Shown: one piece after another, positions 33,901 to 42,159 of the stretch
Position numbering within the stretch: position 1 is the stretch's first letter
Layout: each line of letters starts with the position of its first letter
Origin: VXRJ01 sp964636705
GTDB lineage: Bacteria > Acidobacteriota > Vicinamibacteria > Vicinamibacterales > UBA8438
NCBI GenBank assembly: GCA_964636705.1
Contig: CAZWUJ010000011.1
Span: 1 to 64,000, forward strand
DNA: 64,000 nt
Direction: 5' to 3'
Made by a program: the position numbers and the translations under genes
Notes under the pieces: model-generated
Seen by the model: only the letters and a program-made list of their open reading frames with translations
Databases searched by the model: none
Told to the model about the DNA's origin: nothing

Positions 33901-35175
33901 TCACGCCGCGTCATCCGGGGCATCACGGAGCAAGCTGCGACGCAGCAGGTCAAGCGCGGCCTGCGACGCCTGAAACTTCACACGCTCCCGCTCACCCGGC
34001 AACTGAACGCGGCGGACGCGGGGCGGTGTCCCGGCTCCCGCAAGGGCCAGACAGACGGTGCCGACGGGCTTTCCGGGTGTCGCGCCGCCCGGTCCGGCGA
34101 TGCCGGTGACGGCCAGACCCAGGTCGACGCCGGCCGTCCGGCGCGCCGCTACCGCCATCGCTTCGGCGACCGGCTCGCTTACCGCGCCCTGTTCCCGAAT
34201 CAGTTCGGCGTCGACACCCAGCGCGACCTTGGCCTCGTTGCTGTACAGCACCCATCCGGCATGAACGTAGGCCGAGCTCCCGGGCACATCGGTCAGGCGC
34301 GAAGCCATCAGTCCCCCGGTGCACGATTCCGCCAGCGCGACGCGGGCGCCGCGTTCCGCCAGCAGCGCGCCGACGACGGCGGGAAGCGACCGGCCGTCCG
34401 TGCTCACGACGGCGCTGCCGAGGGCCGCCTCGAGTTCCGCGACCGCGCCATCGAGCGTCCGCTCCGCCCTGACAGGATCGTCCGCCACCAGTGAGAGGTG
34501 CAGATCGATCTGGCCGAGTGATGCGAGAATCGTCGTCTCGATCGGCTCCGGCAGGTCTTGCCATGGCGCATAGATTGGACCCGCGACCGTGTCGAGGTGC
34601 GATTCCGTCCGCCCCGCGGTCCGGATCATCCGCCGGTAGAGCCTTCGGCCGCCTGCTTCCAGTGCGAGGTGGCTCGTGACGAACCGCTCGAACATCGGCC
34701 GCAACTCGCGCGGAGGTCCCGGCAAGAGGAGAACCCGGGCCGGCGCCTCGGCAATCCAAAGGCCCGGCGCGGTGCCGTGAGCATTCGGAAGCACCGCGGC
34801 GCCGCGCGGAACCTGCGCCTGCCGGCGGTTGATAGCCGGCATCTTGAGACCGCGCCCCGCAAATCGGGCCCGCATCACGTCAACCACCTCGGCGGATTCC
34901 TCCAGCGGCAGACCGAAGTACGCGGCGACGGCGTCGCGCGTCACGTCGTCCTGCGTCGGTCCGAGGCCTCCGGTGACGACCACCAGGTCGGCGAGCCGAG
35001 TCGCATAGCGCAGCGCCTCCGTCAATCCGGCCGGATCGTCACCCACCACCAGCTTCTGCAGCAGTCGGATGCCGACTGTACCGAGTCCGTCGGCGATGAA
35101 GAGCGAATTGGTGTCGGTCTTGTGCGGCGTCAGCAGTTCCGAGCCAACCGCGATCACCGCGGCGGTGCGCGTCAT
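33901..35175 (-). CDS. cinA: CinA: ADP-ribose pyrophosphatase / NMN deamidase family
   Basis: A 424-residue full-length CinA. The N-terminal MoCF-like domain starts AAVIAVGSELLTPHKTDTNS and has GGLGPTQDDVTRDAVAAYFG. The C-terminal PncC domain has ESCTGGLMASRLTDVPGSSA and GIAGPGGATPGKPVGTV. CinA salvages pyridine nucleotides and is linked to competence in some species. ATG at 35175 overlaps pgpA by 4 bp. Confidence 0.92.
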   Translation of the reverse strand: MTRTAAVIAVGSELLTPHKTDTNSLFIADGLGTVGIRLLQKLVVGDDPAGLTEALRYATRLADLVVVTGGLGPTQDDVTRDAVAAYFGLPLEESAEVVDVMRARFAGRGLKMPAINRRQAQVPRGAAVLPNAHGTAPGLWIAEAPARVLLLPGPPRELRPMFERFVTSHLALEAGGRRLYRRMIRTAGRTESHLDTVAGPIYAPWQDLPEPIETTILASLGQIDLHLSLVADDPVRAERTLDGAVAELEAALGSAVVSTDGRSLPAVVGALLAERGARVALAESCTGGLMASRLTDVPGSSAYVHAGWVLYSNEAKVALGVDAELIREQGAVSEPVAEAMAVAARRTAGVDLGLAVTGIAGPGGATPGKPVGTVCLALAGAGTPPRVRRVQLPGERERVKFQASQAALDLLRRSLLRDAPDDAA

Positions 35176-35651
35176 CCCAGCATCATGTCCGGGGCCAGCC
35201 AGATCAGTACTCGGACCGTGGCGTACGCGTAGATGCCGGCCACCACGTCGTCCGCCATGATCCCCCAGCCACGCGGCAGCCGCTCCGCCGCGCCGGCGGG
35301 ATACCACTTCACGATGTCGAAGAACCGGAAGGCCAGGAATGCCGCGATGACCCCCGTGATCCCCAGAGGCAACCAGAGACACGTAATGAGCATTCCCGCC
35401 ACCTCATCGATAACGACCACACCCGGATCCTCGCGCCCGTAGTGCTGCTCGGTCACCGTCGCCGACCAGACCCCGGCGCCAATTACTGCGACAATCATCA
35501 CGATCTCGAGCGGCGGTGTCTCGGCGGCGCGCACCAACAGCCAGAGTGCGACGCCCACGACCGATCCGGCGGTGCCGGGCGCCACCGGCACATGTCCCGC
35601 CGGACCCGCCGAGGCGACGATGAGCGCCGAGCGACGGACGAACGACCTCAC
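35172..35651 (-). CDS. pgpA: Phosphatidylglycerophosphatase A
   Basis: A 159-residue membrane enzyme. PVAPGTAGSVVGV, VVIDEVAGMLITCLWLPLG, FRFFDIVKWYPAG and GIMADDVVAGIYAY are the PgpA motifs with acidic metal-binding residues. It removes the terminal phosphate of PGP to form phosphatidylglycerol. Overlaps both neighbours by 4 bp. Confidence 0.92.
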   Translation of the reverse strand: MRSFVRRSALIVASAGPAGHVPVAPGTAGSVVGVALWLLVRAAETPPLEIVMIVAVIGAGVWSATVTEQHYGREDPGVVVIDEVAGMLITCLWLPLGITGVIAAFLAFRFFDIVKWYPAGAAERLPRGWGIMADDVVAGIYAYATVRVLIWLAPDMMLG

Positions 35652-36229
35652 GGCGATATTCCCGCCACCCGAATTGGCACGCCCGCGATCATCTCGCCCA
35701 CCGTCTGGCCCGCAAGCAGCAGGAAGGCCGCGAAGTAGCCGGCATCAAGGAGCACCAGGAACGTGGCCAATGGCAGGAGCGGGAGGGCCTCCAACTCCGC
35801 CAGCGGCAAGGCCGTCACACGGAGCGTCAACATCACCACCGCCGCGTCCATCATCAGGATGACACCGGCATCGAGAATCGCCGCACCAATCCGGCGCAGG
35901 CGCCCGTTGGAAACCGACGCCGTGTCGTCAGGTTGTTGGCCGAGCGCCCCCTCCGCCTCGAAATCGAGCTCCCCCACCATCGGATCGCCACCCCCCAGGG
36001 ACTTCGAACCCTCCAGCCGGCGGCGCTGGTCAGGTGTTGCGCGGCGGTTCGCCGATCGAGACGGAAAGAGGGGAAGCGATGACCGGACGGCGCCGCGACG
36101 CCCCCATCGCGGCGGTCTTGTCGATTCGCCGCGTGCGACGGAGCCCGTCGCGGCCGGCCGGGGTGCGCCGCATGCGGGACACGACCCCTCGACTGCGTCG
36201 CCGGAATCCCCGCAGGAAGGACACGTCAT
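35648..36229 (-). CDS. Zinc-ribbon RDD-family membrane protein
   Basis: A 193-residue protein. The N-terminus has a double-CxxC zinc ribbon (CPSCGDSGDAVEGSCPACG), then a basic linker of about 80 residues. The RDD-type membrane domain follows (RLRRIGAAILDAGVILMMDA to GQTVGEMIAGVPIRV), with two to three helices. RDD proteins are often minor transporters or of unknown role. It heads the pgpA-cinA-gpsA-ftsY-rib operon. Confidence 0.8.
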   Translation of the reverse strand: MTCPSCGDSGDAVEGSCPACGAPRPAATGSVARGESTRPPRWGRRGAVRSSLPLFPSRSANRRATPDQRRRLEGSKSLGGGDPMVGELDFEAEGALGQQPDDTASVSNGRLRRIGAAILDAGVILMMDAAVVMLTLRVTALPLAELEALPLLPLATFLVLLDAGYFAAFLLLAGQTVGEMIAGVPIRVAGISP

Positions 36230-36261
36230 CGAAAACAGCGGGGGATGAATGAAACACTGCC

Positions 36262-36269
36262 ATTATAGA
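36262..36269. promoter_or_regulatory. Overlapping -10 elements of RDD gene and ftcD
   Basis: The plus-strand ATTATAGA contains TATAAT on the minus strand (36262-36267) and TATAGA on the plus strand (36264-36269). The minus element is 32 bp before the RDD ATG. The plus element is 4 bp before the GTG of the formiminotransferase, which would make that message leaderless. -35 sequences are weak. Confidence 0.35.
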
Positions 36270-36273
36270 CGTA

Positions 36274-37212
36274 GTGCAGCAGACGCCACTCATCGAGGCG
36301 ATACCGAACATCAGCGAAGGACGGCGCCCAGAGGTCGTTCGCGCCATCGCGGATGCGGCGGCGAGCGTGCCAGGTGTCGCCCTGCTCGACTGCTCGTCCG
36401 ACGCATCGCACCATCGATCCGTTCTGACGCTGGCAGGATCTGCGCCAGTCCTGCGCGAGTCGATACTGCGCCTGTTTCACGCCGCCATCGCGCGCATCGA
36501 CCTGCGCGGCCATGCCGGCGCGCATCCCCGCATCGGCGCCGTCGATGTCGTGCCGTTCGTCCCGCTCGGTGGCATGCCGATGGCCTCCTGCATCGACCTC
36601 GCGCACGCCATTGCCGCTGAAGTCGGCAAGCGCTTCGAGCTTCCGGTCTACCTCTACGCCGAAGCCGCCACGCGCCCCCAACGGCGGCGCCTCGACCTGA
36701 TCCGTCGCGGCGGATTCGAAGGACTGGCTGCCAAGCTGCGCTCCCCGGCATGGGCTCCGGATGGTGGTCCGGCGCGGCGACACCGGACCGCCGGCGCGGT
36801 GGCGGTAGGCGCCCGCGGGACGCTCATCGCGTTCAACGTGAACCTCGCGTCGACCGATCTGGAGGCGGCGCGGGCGATTGCCGGCGCGGTACGGGAACGG
36901 GATGGCGGCCTGCCGGCGGTCAAGGCCCTCGGGTTGCGCATGACGGAGCGCGAAGGCGCGCCGGTACAGGTTTCCATGAATCTGACCGACTACCAGCAGA
37001 CATCGATCGCCACGGCGGTGGCGCGTGTAACCCAGGAGGCGGCGACGCACGGGATCGAAGTATCAGGAACGGAACTGGTGGGACTGGCGCCCGCCGCCGC
37101 TGCCGCGGAATCCGCCCGCCGCGTGCGATGGGATCAGACCATCGAGGCGCGCCTGGCGAAACTCACGGCCGTCACTCCCGGGACTCGAGCAGCAACTTCA
37201 ACTCGGTCATGA
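36274..37212 (+). CDS. ftcD: Glutamate formiminotransferase (FtcD N-terminal type)
   Basis: A 312-residue single-function formiminotransferase: IEAIPNISEGRRPEVVRAIA opens the N-subdomain and GHAGAHPRIGAVDVVPFVPL carries the catalytic His. YLYAEAATRPQRRRLDLIRR and GTLIAFNVNLASTDLEAARA match the C-subdomain. It moves the formimino group from formiminoglutamate to tetrahydrofolate in histidine breakdown. The cyclodeaminase half of vertebrate FtcD is absent. Start is GTG, with no ribosome site and a -10 directly upstream. Its 3' end overlaps nrdR convergently by 41 bp. Confidence 0.88.
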   Translation: MQQTPLIEAIPNISEGRRPEVVRAIADAAASVPGVALLDCSSDASHHRSVLTLAGSAPVLRESILRLFHAAIARIDLRGHAGAHPRIGAVDVVPFVPLGGMPMASCIDLAHAIAAEVGKRFELPVYLYAEAATRPQRRRLDLIRRGGFEGLAAKLRSPAWAPDGGPARRHRTAGAVAVGARGTLIAFNVNLASTDLEAARAIAGAVRERDGGLPAVKALGLRMTEREGAPVQVSMNLTDYQQTSIATAVARVTQEAATHGIEVSGTELVGLAPAAAAAESARRVRWDQTIEARLAKLTAVTPGTRAATSTRS

Positions 37213-37630
37213 ATTCGTCGACATCGCGGAATTCACGATAAACCGACGCGAACCGGACATACGCGACCTGGTCGAGGGATCGGAGCCGTTCCATCACGAA
37301 GGCGCCGACGTCCCCGGTCGGCACCTCCTTTTCGTTGCGGTCGTGCAGCATGCCTTCCAGTTGATCCGCCACTGCCTCCAACTGGGCTGGAGAGACAGGC
37401 CGTTTCTCGCACGCCTTCAGCATGCCGGCAATCACCCGGCCCCGATCGAACGGCTCCCGCCGGCCATCCTTCTTGACAACCATGTACTGGATCGGGTCGA
37501 TCCGCTCGTAGCTGGTAAAGCGGCGACCGCAGCCGGCGCACTCGCGACGGCGACGTATGGCGTCGCCTTCCTTCGTCTCGCGGGAATCGACCACCTTGCT
37601 GTCGGAGTGGCCGCAGAACGGACATCTCAT
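37172..37630 (-). CDS. nrdR: Transcriptional repressor NrdR
   Basis: A 152-residue regulator of ribonucleotide reductase genes. The zinc ribbon MRCPFCGHSDSKVVDSRET with CAGCGRRFTSYERI precedes an ATP-cone (KKDGRREPFDRGRVIAGMLK). ATG at 37630 overlaps the upstream membrane-protein gene by 4 bp. No nrd genes are in this window. Confidence 0.95.
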   Translation of the reverse strand: MRCPFCGHSDSKVVDSRETKEGDAIRRRRECAGCGRRFTSYERIDPIQYMVVKKDGRREPFDRGRVIAGMLKACEKRPVSPAQLEAVADQLEGMLHDRNEKEVPTGDVGAFVMERLRSLDQVAYVRFASVYREFRDVDEFMTELKLLLESRE

Positions 37631-38679
37631 TGCGGTCCTGAATCTCCCTCCGCCGGCGGGGCGGTCCCCCGCTCCGCGTCCTTCACCATTCGACCGATGC
37701 TGCGCATCCGAACGCCGGCGCGCGCCATCAGGACGACCCCGCCGAGGGTGACCGGCAGGAAGGCGAACGCATGCGCGATCAGTCCTGCCCCGGCCGCCGA
37801 TTCCGCCGGGGCCCCGTACAGGACCGTAGCCCCGAACTGGTACGCCGCATGATAGCCCCCGATGCCGGCGGGCGTCGGCACCGCCACCCCCACGGCAACG
37901 AGCAGCAGAACCACGGCCGCCCCGGACAGTGGCATCGCGATATCGAAGGCAATGGTGACGAGCCAGATGCTGCCGGCGATAAGGGCCCAGACCACCACCG
38001 ACCAGACGGTCGAGACCATCAGCAAGCGCGGTCGGCGCATCACGGCGAGACCATCGACGAAGCGGCGCGAGAGCCGCTGCACGAGTCCCCCCCACCGCTC
38101 CGGAAGCCGGGCCGTCAAGCGCTCGACCACCCGGCCGACACGTTCCGGGTGGCCCGCCGCGACAAACACCAGCACGAGAATGAGAACACCGACCGCCGCG
38201 CTCACCAGGGCGCCGGCCCGAGCCGCCGCGAGCGGCGGCTCTTCCGAGGCGAAGCCCGGGTCGAGCAGGCCGAGGGTGATGCCGAACATCGCCAGAATCA
38301 CCACCAAATCCAGCAGCCGCTCCACGACCACGGTGGCGAGTGCGGCGCTTACGCTCATCTTCTCCTCGCGCGCCAGCGCCCAGGGACGCACGATCTCACC
38401 GACCCGGCCCGGCAGCACCGACGTCGCCGCAAAGCCCATCACCGTCGCGCGCAGGGCGGGGCCGAAATGGACCGTCTGCAGCGGCGCGAGCAGGTATCGC
38501 CAGCGGATGGCACGGGCGACGTACGTCAACAGCGTGACGATGAACGCGAGCAGCAGCAGATCACGGCGCGCTCCGCCGACCGCCTGGACCACTCGGTCGA
38601 GTTGCGCGCCACGCAGCACGTACGCCATCAGGGCGACACCAGCGGCGGCGACGAGCACGGTGCGGACGCGCGAGCGCAT
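37627..38679 (-). CDS. Lysylphosphatidylglycerol-synthase-like flippase domain protein
   Basis: A 350-residue polytopic membrane protein of the UPF0104/AglD family, about eight helices. LRGAQLDRVVQAVGGARRDL and RAIRWRYLLAPLQTV are near the start, and GFAATSVLPGRVGEIVRPWA is the family signature. PTPAGIGGYHAAYQFGATVL lies near the end. The family includes the MprF flippase half and relatives in glycolipid export. The C-terminus is Glu/Pro-rich. Divergent from purC. Confidence 0.85.
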   Translation of the reverse strand: MRSRVRTVLVAAAGVALMAYVLRGAQLDRVVQAVGGARRDLLLLAFIVTLLTYVARAIRWRYLLAPLQTVHFGPALRATVMGFAATSVLPGRVGEIVRPWALAREEKMSVSAALATVVVERLLDLVVILAMFGITLGLLDPGFASEEPPLAAARAGALVSAAVGVLILVLVFVAAGHPERVGRVVERLTARLPERWGGLVQRLSRRFVDGLAVMRRPRLLMVSTVWSVVVWALIAGSIWLVTIAFDIAMPLSGAAVVLLLVAVGVAVPTPAGIGGYHAAYQFGATVLYGAPAESAAGAGLIAHAFAFLPVTLGGVVLMARAGVRMRSIGRMVKDAERGTAPPAEGDSGPQ

Positions 38680-38705
38680 GCGGGGGGACCGTACACTTTT
38701 TTTCT

Positions 38706-38735
38706 TTGGCCGTCAGGCCCGGGTCGGATAACATA
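38706..38735. promoter_or_regulatory. Putative purC promoter with overlapping minus-strand -10
   Basis: Plus strand: TTGGCC (38706-38711), 17-bp spacer, TAACAT (38729-38734). The same bases read TATGTT on the minus strand (38735-38730), a possible -10 for the divergent flippase-like gene. A T7 run at 38697-38703 precedes it. Confidence 0.35.
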
Positions 38736-38778
38736 CGCGGTCGGTCATCAGAAACTCTCTGACTGGGAGATCCAATCG

Positions 38779-39741
38779 TTGCCGTCCACCCCCACCCCGT
38801 CCGTCGAGTCCCTCTACGAAACCAGGCTTCCCGGCGTCGCCCCTCACCGTCGCGGCAAGGTGCGCGACATGCTCGAGGTAGGAGATGACCATCTGTTGAT
38901 GATCGCTACCGACCGGATCTCCGCCTACGACGTCGTGCTGGGATCGGCGATTCCCGACAAGGGAAAGGTGCTGACGCAGCTTTCCGCGTTTTGGTTCGCC
39001 CGGACCACTGATCTCGTGCCGAACCATCTGGTGGCGATGGAGCCCGGCGCCTACCCGGCGGTGCTGCAGCCGTACGCGGACCTGCTCGCCGGCCGATCAA
39101 TGCTGGTTCGGCGGACGCGGCCTCTCCCCATCGAGTGCGTGGCGCGGGGCTACCTTTCCGGCTCCGGCTGGAAGGAATACCAGCGGAATGGCCGGGTATG
39201 CGGCGTCGCGCTGCCGACCGGCCTTCGCGAGTCGGACCGGCTCCCGGAACCGATTTTCACGCCGGCCACTAAGGCGGAAACGGGCCACGACATCAACATC
39301 ACCGAAGCGGAGGCGGGCGACATTGTCGGGACCGAACTGGTGGCACGGCTGCGCGACCTGACCCTGGCCCTCTACCGGCACGGCGCGGAACATGCCGAGT
39401 CATGCGGGATCATCGTTGCCGACACGAAGTTCGAATTCGGCCTGGTGGACGACCCCGGCGGGGGCGGGACAATCGTGCTGATCGACGAGGCGCTCACGCC
39501 CGACTCGTCCCGGTTCTGGCCGGCATCCGACTATGCGCCGGGAGGCGGGCAGCCCAGCTTCGACAAGCAGTATGTCCGCGACTATCTGGACCGGATCGAG
39601 TGGGACCGGCAACCCCCGGCGCCCGAGCTGCCGGACGACGTCGTCGCGAACACCCGGGCGAAGTACATCGAGGCACACCGACGGTTGACCGGCCATGTGC
39701 TCGACCACGCTTCCGGCGGAAACGACGAGAACGACGCCTGA
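38779..39741 (+). CDS. purC: SAICAR synthase
   Basis: A 320-residue enzyme of purine synthesis joining CAIR to aspartate. HRRGKVRDMLEVGDDHLLMI is the ATP-grasp-like start. Further motifs are TDRISAYDVVLGSAIPDKGK, PIECVARGYLSGSGWKEYQR, DTKFEFGLVD and LIDEALTPDSSRFWPAS. The TTG at 38779 has GGGAG about ten bases upstream and starts just before conserved sequence; no ATG fits. It is the long form, with an extended C-terminus. No other pur gene is adjacent. Confidence 0.93.
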   Translation: MPSTPTPSVESLYETRLPGVAPHRRGKVRDMLEVGDDHLLMIATDRISAYDVVLGSAIPDKGKVLTQLSAFWFARTTDLVPNHLVAMEPGAYPAVLQPYADLLAGRSMLVRRTRPLPIECVARGYLSGSGWKEYQRNGRVCGVALPTGLRESDRLPEPIFTPATKAETGHDINITEAEAGDIVGTELVARLRDLTLALYRHGAEHAESCGIIVADTKFEFGLVDDPGGGGTIVLIDEALTPDSSRFWPASDYAPGGGQPSFDKQYVRDYLDRIEWDRQPPAPELPDDVVANTRAKYIEAHRRLTGHVLDHASGGNDENDA

Positions 39742-39758
39742 CAGAAAGGACAGCGGGA

Positions 39759-39968
39759 GTGCACAAGGAGCTGGGCGACCTCGTCGACGAAATGCTGAAC
39801 AAGGGCATCCTGTACGAGGACGCCAAGAACGAACTCGAGAAGCACTTCATACGCCGCGCCCTCAGAAAGTCCAACGGAAACGTCGGCCGCGCCGCCGCCC
39901 TCCTGGGCATCCACCGGAACACTCTCGCCCGGAAGATAACCACCTACCGGCTGAAGCGGACCGGGTAG
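39759..39968 (+). CDS. Fis-type helix-turn-helix protein
   Basis: A 69-residue protein from GTG with AAAGGA upstream. The C-terminal half, RRALRKSNGNVGRAAALLGI followed by HRNTLARKI, is the Fis/NtrC-C HTH. The N-terminal half is a short helical dimerisation-like region. It is 17 bp after purC, so probably co-transcribed, and just upstream of the groESL control region. Free-standing small Fis proteins bend DNA and tune transcription; its targets here are unknown. Confidence 0.85.
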   Translation: MHKELGDLVDEMLNKGILYEDAKNELEKHFIRRALRKSNGNVGRAAALLGIHRNTLARKITTYRLKRTG

Positions 39969-39975
39969 CGGCAAC

Positions 39976-40004
39976 TTGCGCGCCAGCGCGCAACCGACTA
40001 CAAT
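39976..40004 (+). promoter_or_regulatory. groESL promoter
   Basis: TTGCGC (39976-39981), exactly 17 bp, TACAAT (39999-40004). The -35 lies in a perfect palindrome, TTGCGCGC-CA-GCGCGCAA (39976-39993). The last base of the -10 is the first base of the CIRCE operator, so HrcA binding would block polymerase. Confidence 0.65.
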
Positions 40005-40030
40005 TGGCAGTCTTGGTTAGAGAGTGCTAG
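40004..40030 (+). promoter_or_regulatory. CIRCE operator (HrcA site)
   Basis: TTGGCAGTC, 9-bp spacer TTGGTTAGA, GAGTGCTAG. This matches the CIRCE consensus TTAGCACTC-N9-GAGTGCTAA with three mismatches and the exact spacing. It overlaps the -10 and start point of the groESL promoter. hrcA itself is not in this window. Confidence 0.8.
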
Positions 40031-40112
40031 CGTCGGAACGGGCAAGCACGCGGGTCCAGCCGCGTGTCGGTCTTGTCCGATTCCGCAGTCGAACCGAAAG
40101 GAGCAGGTTTTC

Positions 40113-40409
40113 ATGGCAGTCAAGGTACGTCCGCTTCATGACCGCGTCATCGTCGAGCGCATCGACGAAGGCGAACAGTTGGTGGGCGGGATCATCATCC
40201 CCGACACGGCAAAGGAGAAGCCGCAGCAGGGCAGAGTGATCGCCGTCGGGAAGGGGAAGGTGAAGGAGGACGGTACCGTGACGCCGCTCGACGTCGAGGC
40301 GGGGGACACGGTGCTGTTCGGAAAGTACTCGGGACAGGAAATCAAGCTCGAGGGCGAGGAGTATCTCATCATGCGCGAGGACGAAATCCTCGGCGTGATC
40401 GAGTCGTGA
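40113..40409 (+). CDS. groES: Co-chaperonin GroES
   Basis: A 98-residue Cpn10: VKVRPLHDRVIVERIDEGEQ, the mobile loop GGIIIPDTAKEKPQQGRVIA and the end YLIMREDEILGVIES. AAAGGAG is 11 bp before the ATG. It caps GroEL, encoded 36 bp downstream. Confidence 0.97.
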   Translation: MAVKVRPLHDRVIVERIDEGEQLVGGIIIPDTAKEKPQQGRVIAVGKGKVKEDGTVTPLDVEAGDTVLFGKYSGQEIKLEGEEYLIMREDEILGVIES

Positions 40410-40445
40410 TAACCACAAGAAGACGGAGTTGATTGGAGTCGACAC

Positions 40446-42083
40446 ATGGCCAAGAAGATCGTTTACGGAGAGCAGGCACGGCAGCGGATCCTCGAGGGGG
40501 TCAACCAGCTCGCCAACGCCGTCAAGGTGACCCTCGGGCCGAAGGGCCGCAATGTCGTGCTCGACAAGAAGTTCGGGTCGCCCACGATTACCAAGGACGG
40601 CGTGACGGTGGCGAAGGAGATCGAGCTGAAGGATTCGCTTGAGAACATGGGCGCCCAGATGGTCCGCGAGGTGGCGTCGAAGACGTCCGACATCGCCGGC
40701 GACGGAACCACCACGGGCACTGTCCTCGCTCAGGCGATCTATCGCGAAGGAGCGAAGAACGTCGTGGCGGGCGCCAATCCAATGGAAGTGAAGCGCGGGA
40801 TTGAGCGCGCGGTCGAGGCGGTGGTCAATGAGCTCCACAGGATGTCGAAGGAGGTCAGCGGCAACATGATTGCCCAGGTGGGCACCATCTCGGCCAACAA
40901 CGACGCCGAGATCGGCAGCACGATCGCCGAAGCCATGGAGCAGGTGGGCAAGGACGGCGTCATCACCGTTGAGGAGGCCCGCACCCTGGAGACGACGCAC
41001 GATGTCGTCGAAGGAATGCAGTTCGACCGCGGCTACCTGTCACCCTACTTCGTAACCGATCCCGAGCGGATGGAATGCGTCCTCGAGAACCCGGTGATCC
41101 TGATCCACGAGAAGAAGATCAGCTCGATGAAGGATCTGCTTCCGTTGCTCGAGCAGGTGGTGCGGGTCGGCCGGCCGCTCATGATCATCGCCGAGGACAT
41201 CGAAGGTGAGGCGCTTGCGACACTGGTGGTCAACAAGCTGCAGGGCCGCCTGCAGGGCGCCGCGGTGAAGGCGCCCGGCTTCGGTGACCGCCGCAAGGCG
41301 ATGCTCGAGGACATCGCAATTCTGACCGGCGGAAAGGCCATCACCGAAGACCTCGGCCTGAAGCTCGAAGGCCTTCGGATCGAGGATCTCGGCAAGGCGA
41401 AGAAGGTAACGATCGACAAGGACAACACAACGATCGTCGAGGGTTCGGGGACGGCGGAAGCGATCAGCGGACGCGTCAAGCAGATCCGGGCGCAGATCGA
41501 AGAAACCACCTCCGACTACGACCGCGAGAAACTGCAGGAGCGGCTCGCGAAGCTCGTCGGCGGCGTGGCGGTCATCAAGGTTGGGGCGGCGACCGAGACC
41601 GAGATGAAGGAGAAGAAGGCTCGCGTCGAGGACGCGATGCACGCGACGAAGGCCGCGGTCGAAGAGGGCATCGTGCCGGGCGGCGGCGTGGCTCTGCTGC
41701 GGGCCGCAACGGCGCTCGAGGGTCTGCAACTGGAGGGCGACCAGCAGATCGGCGCCAACATCATCCACCGCGCGCTCGAGGAGCCGATGCGCTGGATCGC
41801 GCAGAACGCCGGACTCGAAGGCTCGATCGTCGTGCAGAAAGTGCGCGAGACGCAGGCTCTCGAGGAAGGCTTCAACGCGCAGACCGAGGTCTACGAGAAC
41901 CTCGTCGACGCCGGCGTGATCGACCCGACCAAGGTGGTCCGCACCGCGCTGCAGAATGCCGGTTCAATCGCGTCCCTGCTTCTCACCACCGAGGCGCTCG
42001 TCAGCGAGCTGCCGGAGGAGAAGAAGGACGCCGCGCCTGGCGGCGGCGGCATGCCTGGCGGCGGCATGGGCGGGATGTACTAA
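40446..42083 (+). CDS. groEL: Chaperonin GroEL
   Basis: A 545-residue Cpn60. TLGPKGRNVVLDKKFGSPTI and AGDGTTTGTVLAQAIYREGA form the ATP site, VEEGIVPGGGVALLRAATAL the equatorial return, and a GGM-rich tail (GGGGMPGGGMGGMY) ends it. The common GDGTTTATVLA reads GDGTTTGTVLA here, a mild change. It is preceded by groES and a HrcA-regulated promoter and followed by a terminator. Confidence 0.97.
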   Translation: MAKKIVYGEQARQRILEGVNQLANAVKVTLGPKGRNVVLDKKFGSPTITKDGVTVAKEIELKDSLENMGAQMVREVASKTSDIAGDGTTTGTVLAQAIYREGAKNVVAGANPMEVKRGIERAVEAVVNELHRMSKEVSGNMIAQVGTISANNDAEIGSTIAEAMEQVGKDGVITVEEARTLETTHDVVEGMQFDRGYLSPYFVTDPERMECVLENPVILIHEKKISSMKDLLPLLEQVVRVGRPLMIIAEDIEGEALATLVVNKLQGRLQGAAVKAPGFGDRRKAMLEDIAILTGGKAITEDLGLKLEGLRIEDLGKAKKVTIDKDNTTIVEGSGTAEAISGRVKQIRAQIEETTSDYDREKLQERLAKLVGGVAVIKVGAATETEMKEKKARVEDAMHATKAAVEEGIVPGGGVALLRAATALEGLQLEGDQQIGANIIHRALEEPMRWIAQNAGLEGSIVVQKVRETQALEEGFNAQTEVYENLVDAGVIDPTKVVRTALQNAGSIASLLLTTEALVSELPEEKKDAAPGGGGMPGGGMGGMY

Positions 42084-42118
42084 GCCCGACCATCGTCGCT
42101 TGCCTCGTTCGATGGGAG

Positions 42119-42150
42119 ACGCCCGGGAGGTCACGCCTCTCGGGCGTTTT
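42119..42150 (+). terminator. Rho-independent terminator of groESL
   Basis: ACGCCCGGGAGG, loop TCACG, CCTCTCGGGCGT with one mismatch, then TTTT. It lies 36 bp after the groEL stop and just before the convergent tonB stop. Confidence 0.8.
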
Positions 42151-42159
42151 CCCTGTACG

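Noticed and set aside
38697..38706. T-run as a terminator for a plus-strand gene
   Set aside because: No stem precedes it and no plus-strand gene ends nearby; it is in a divergent promoter gap.
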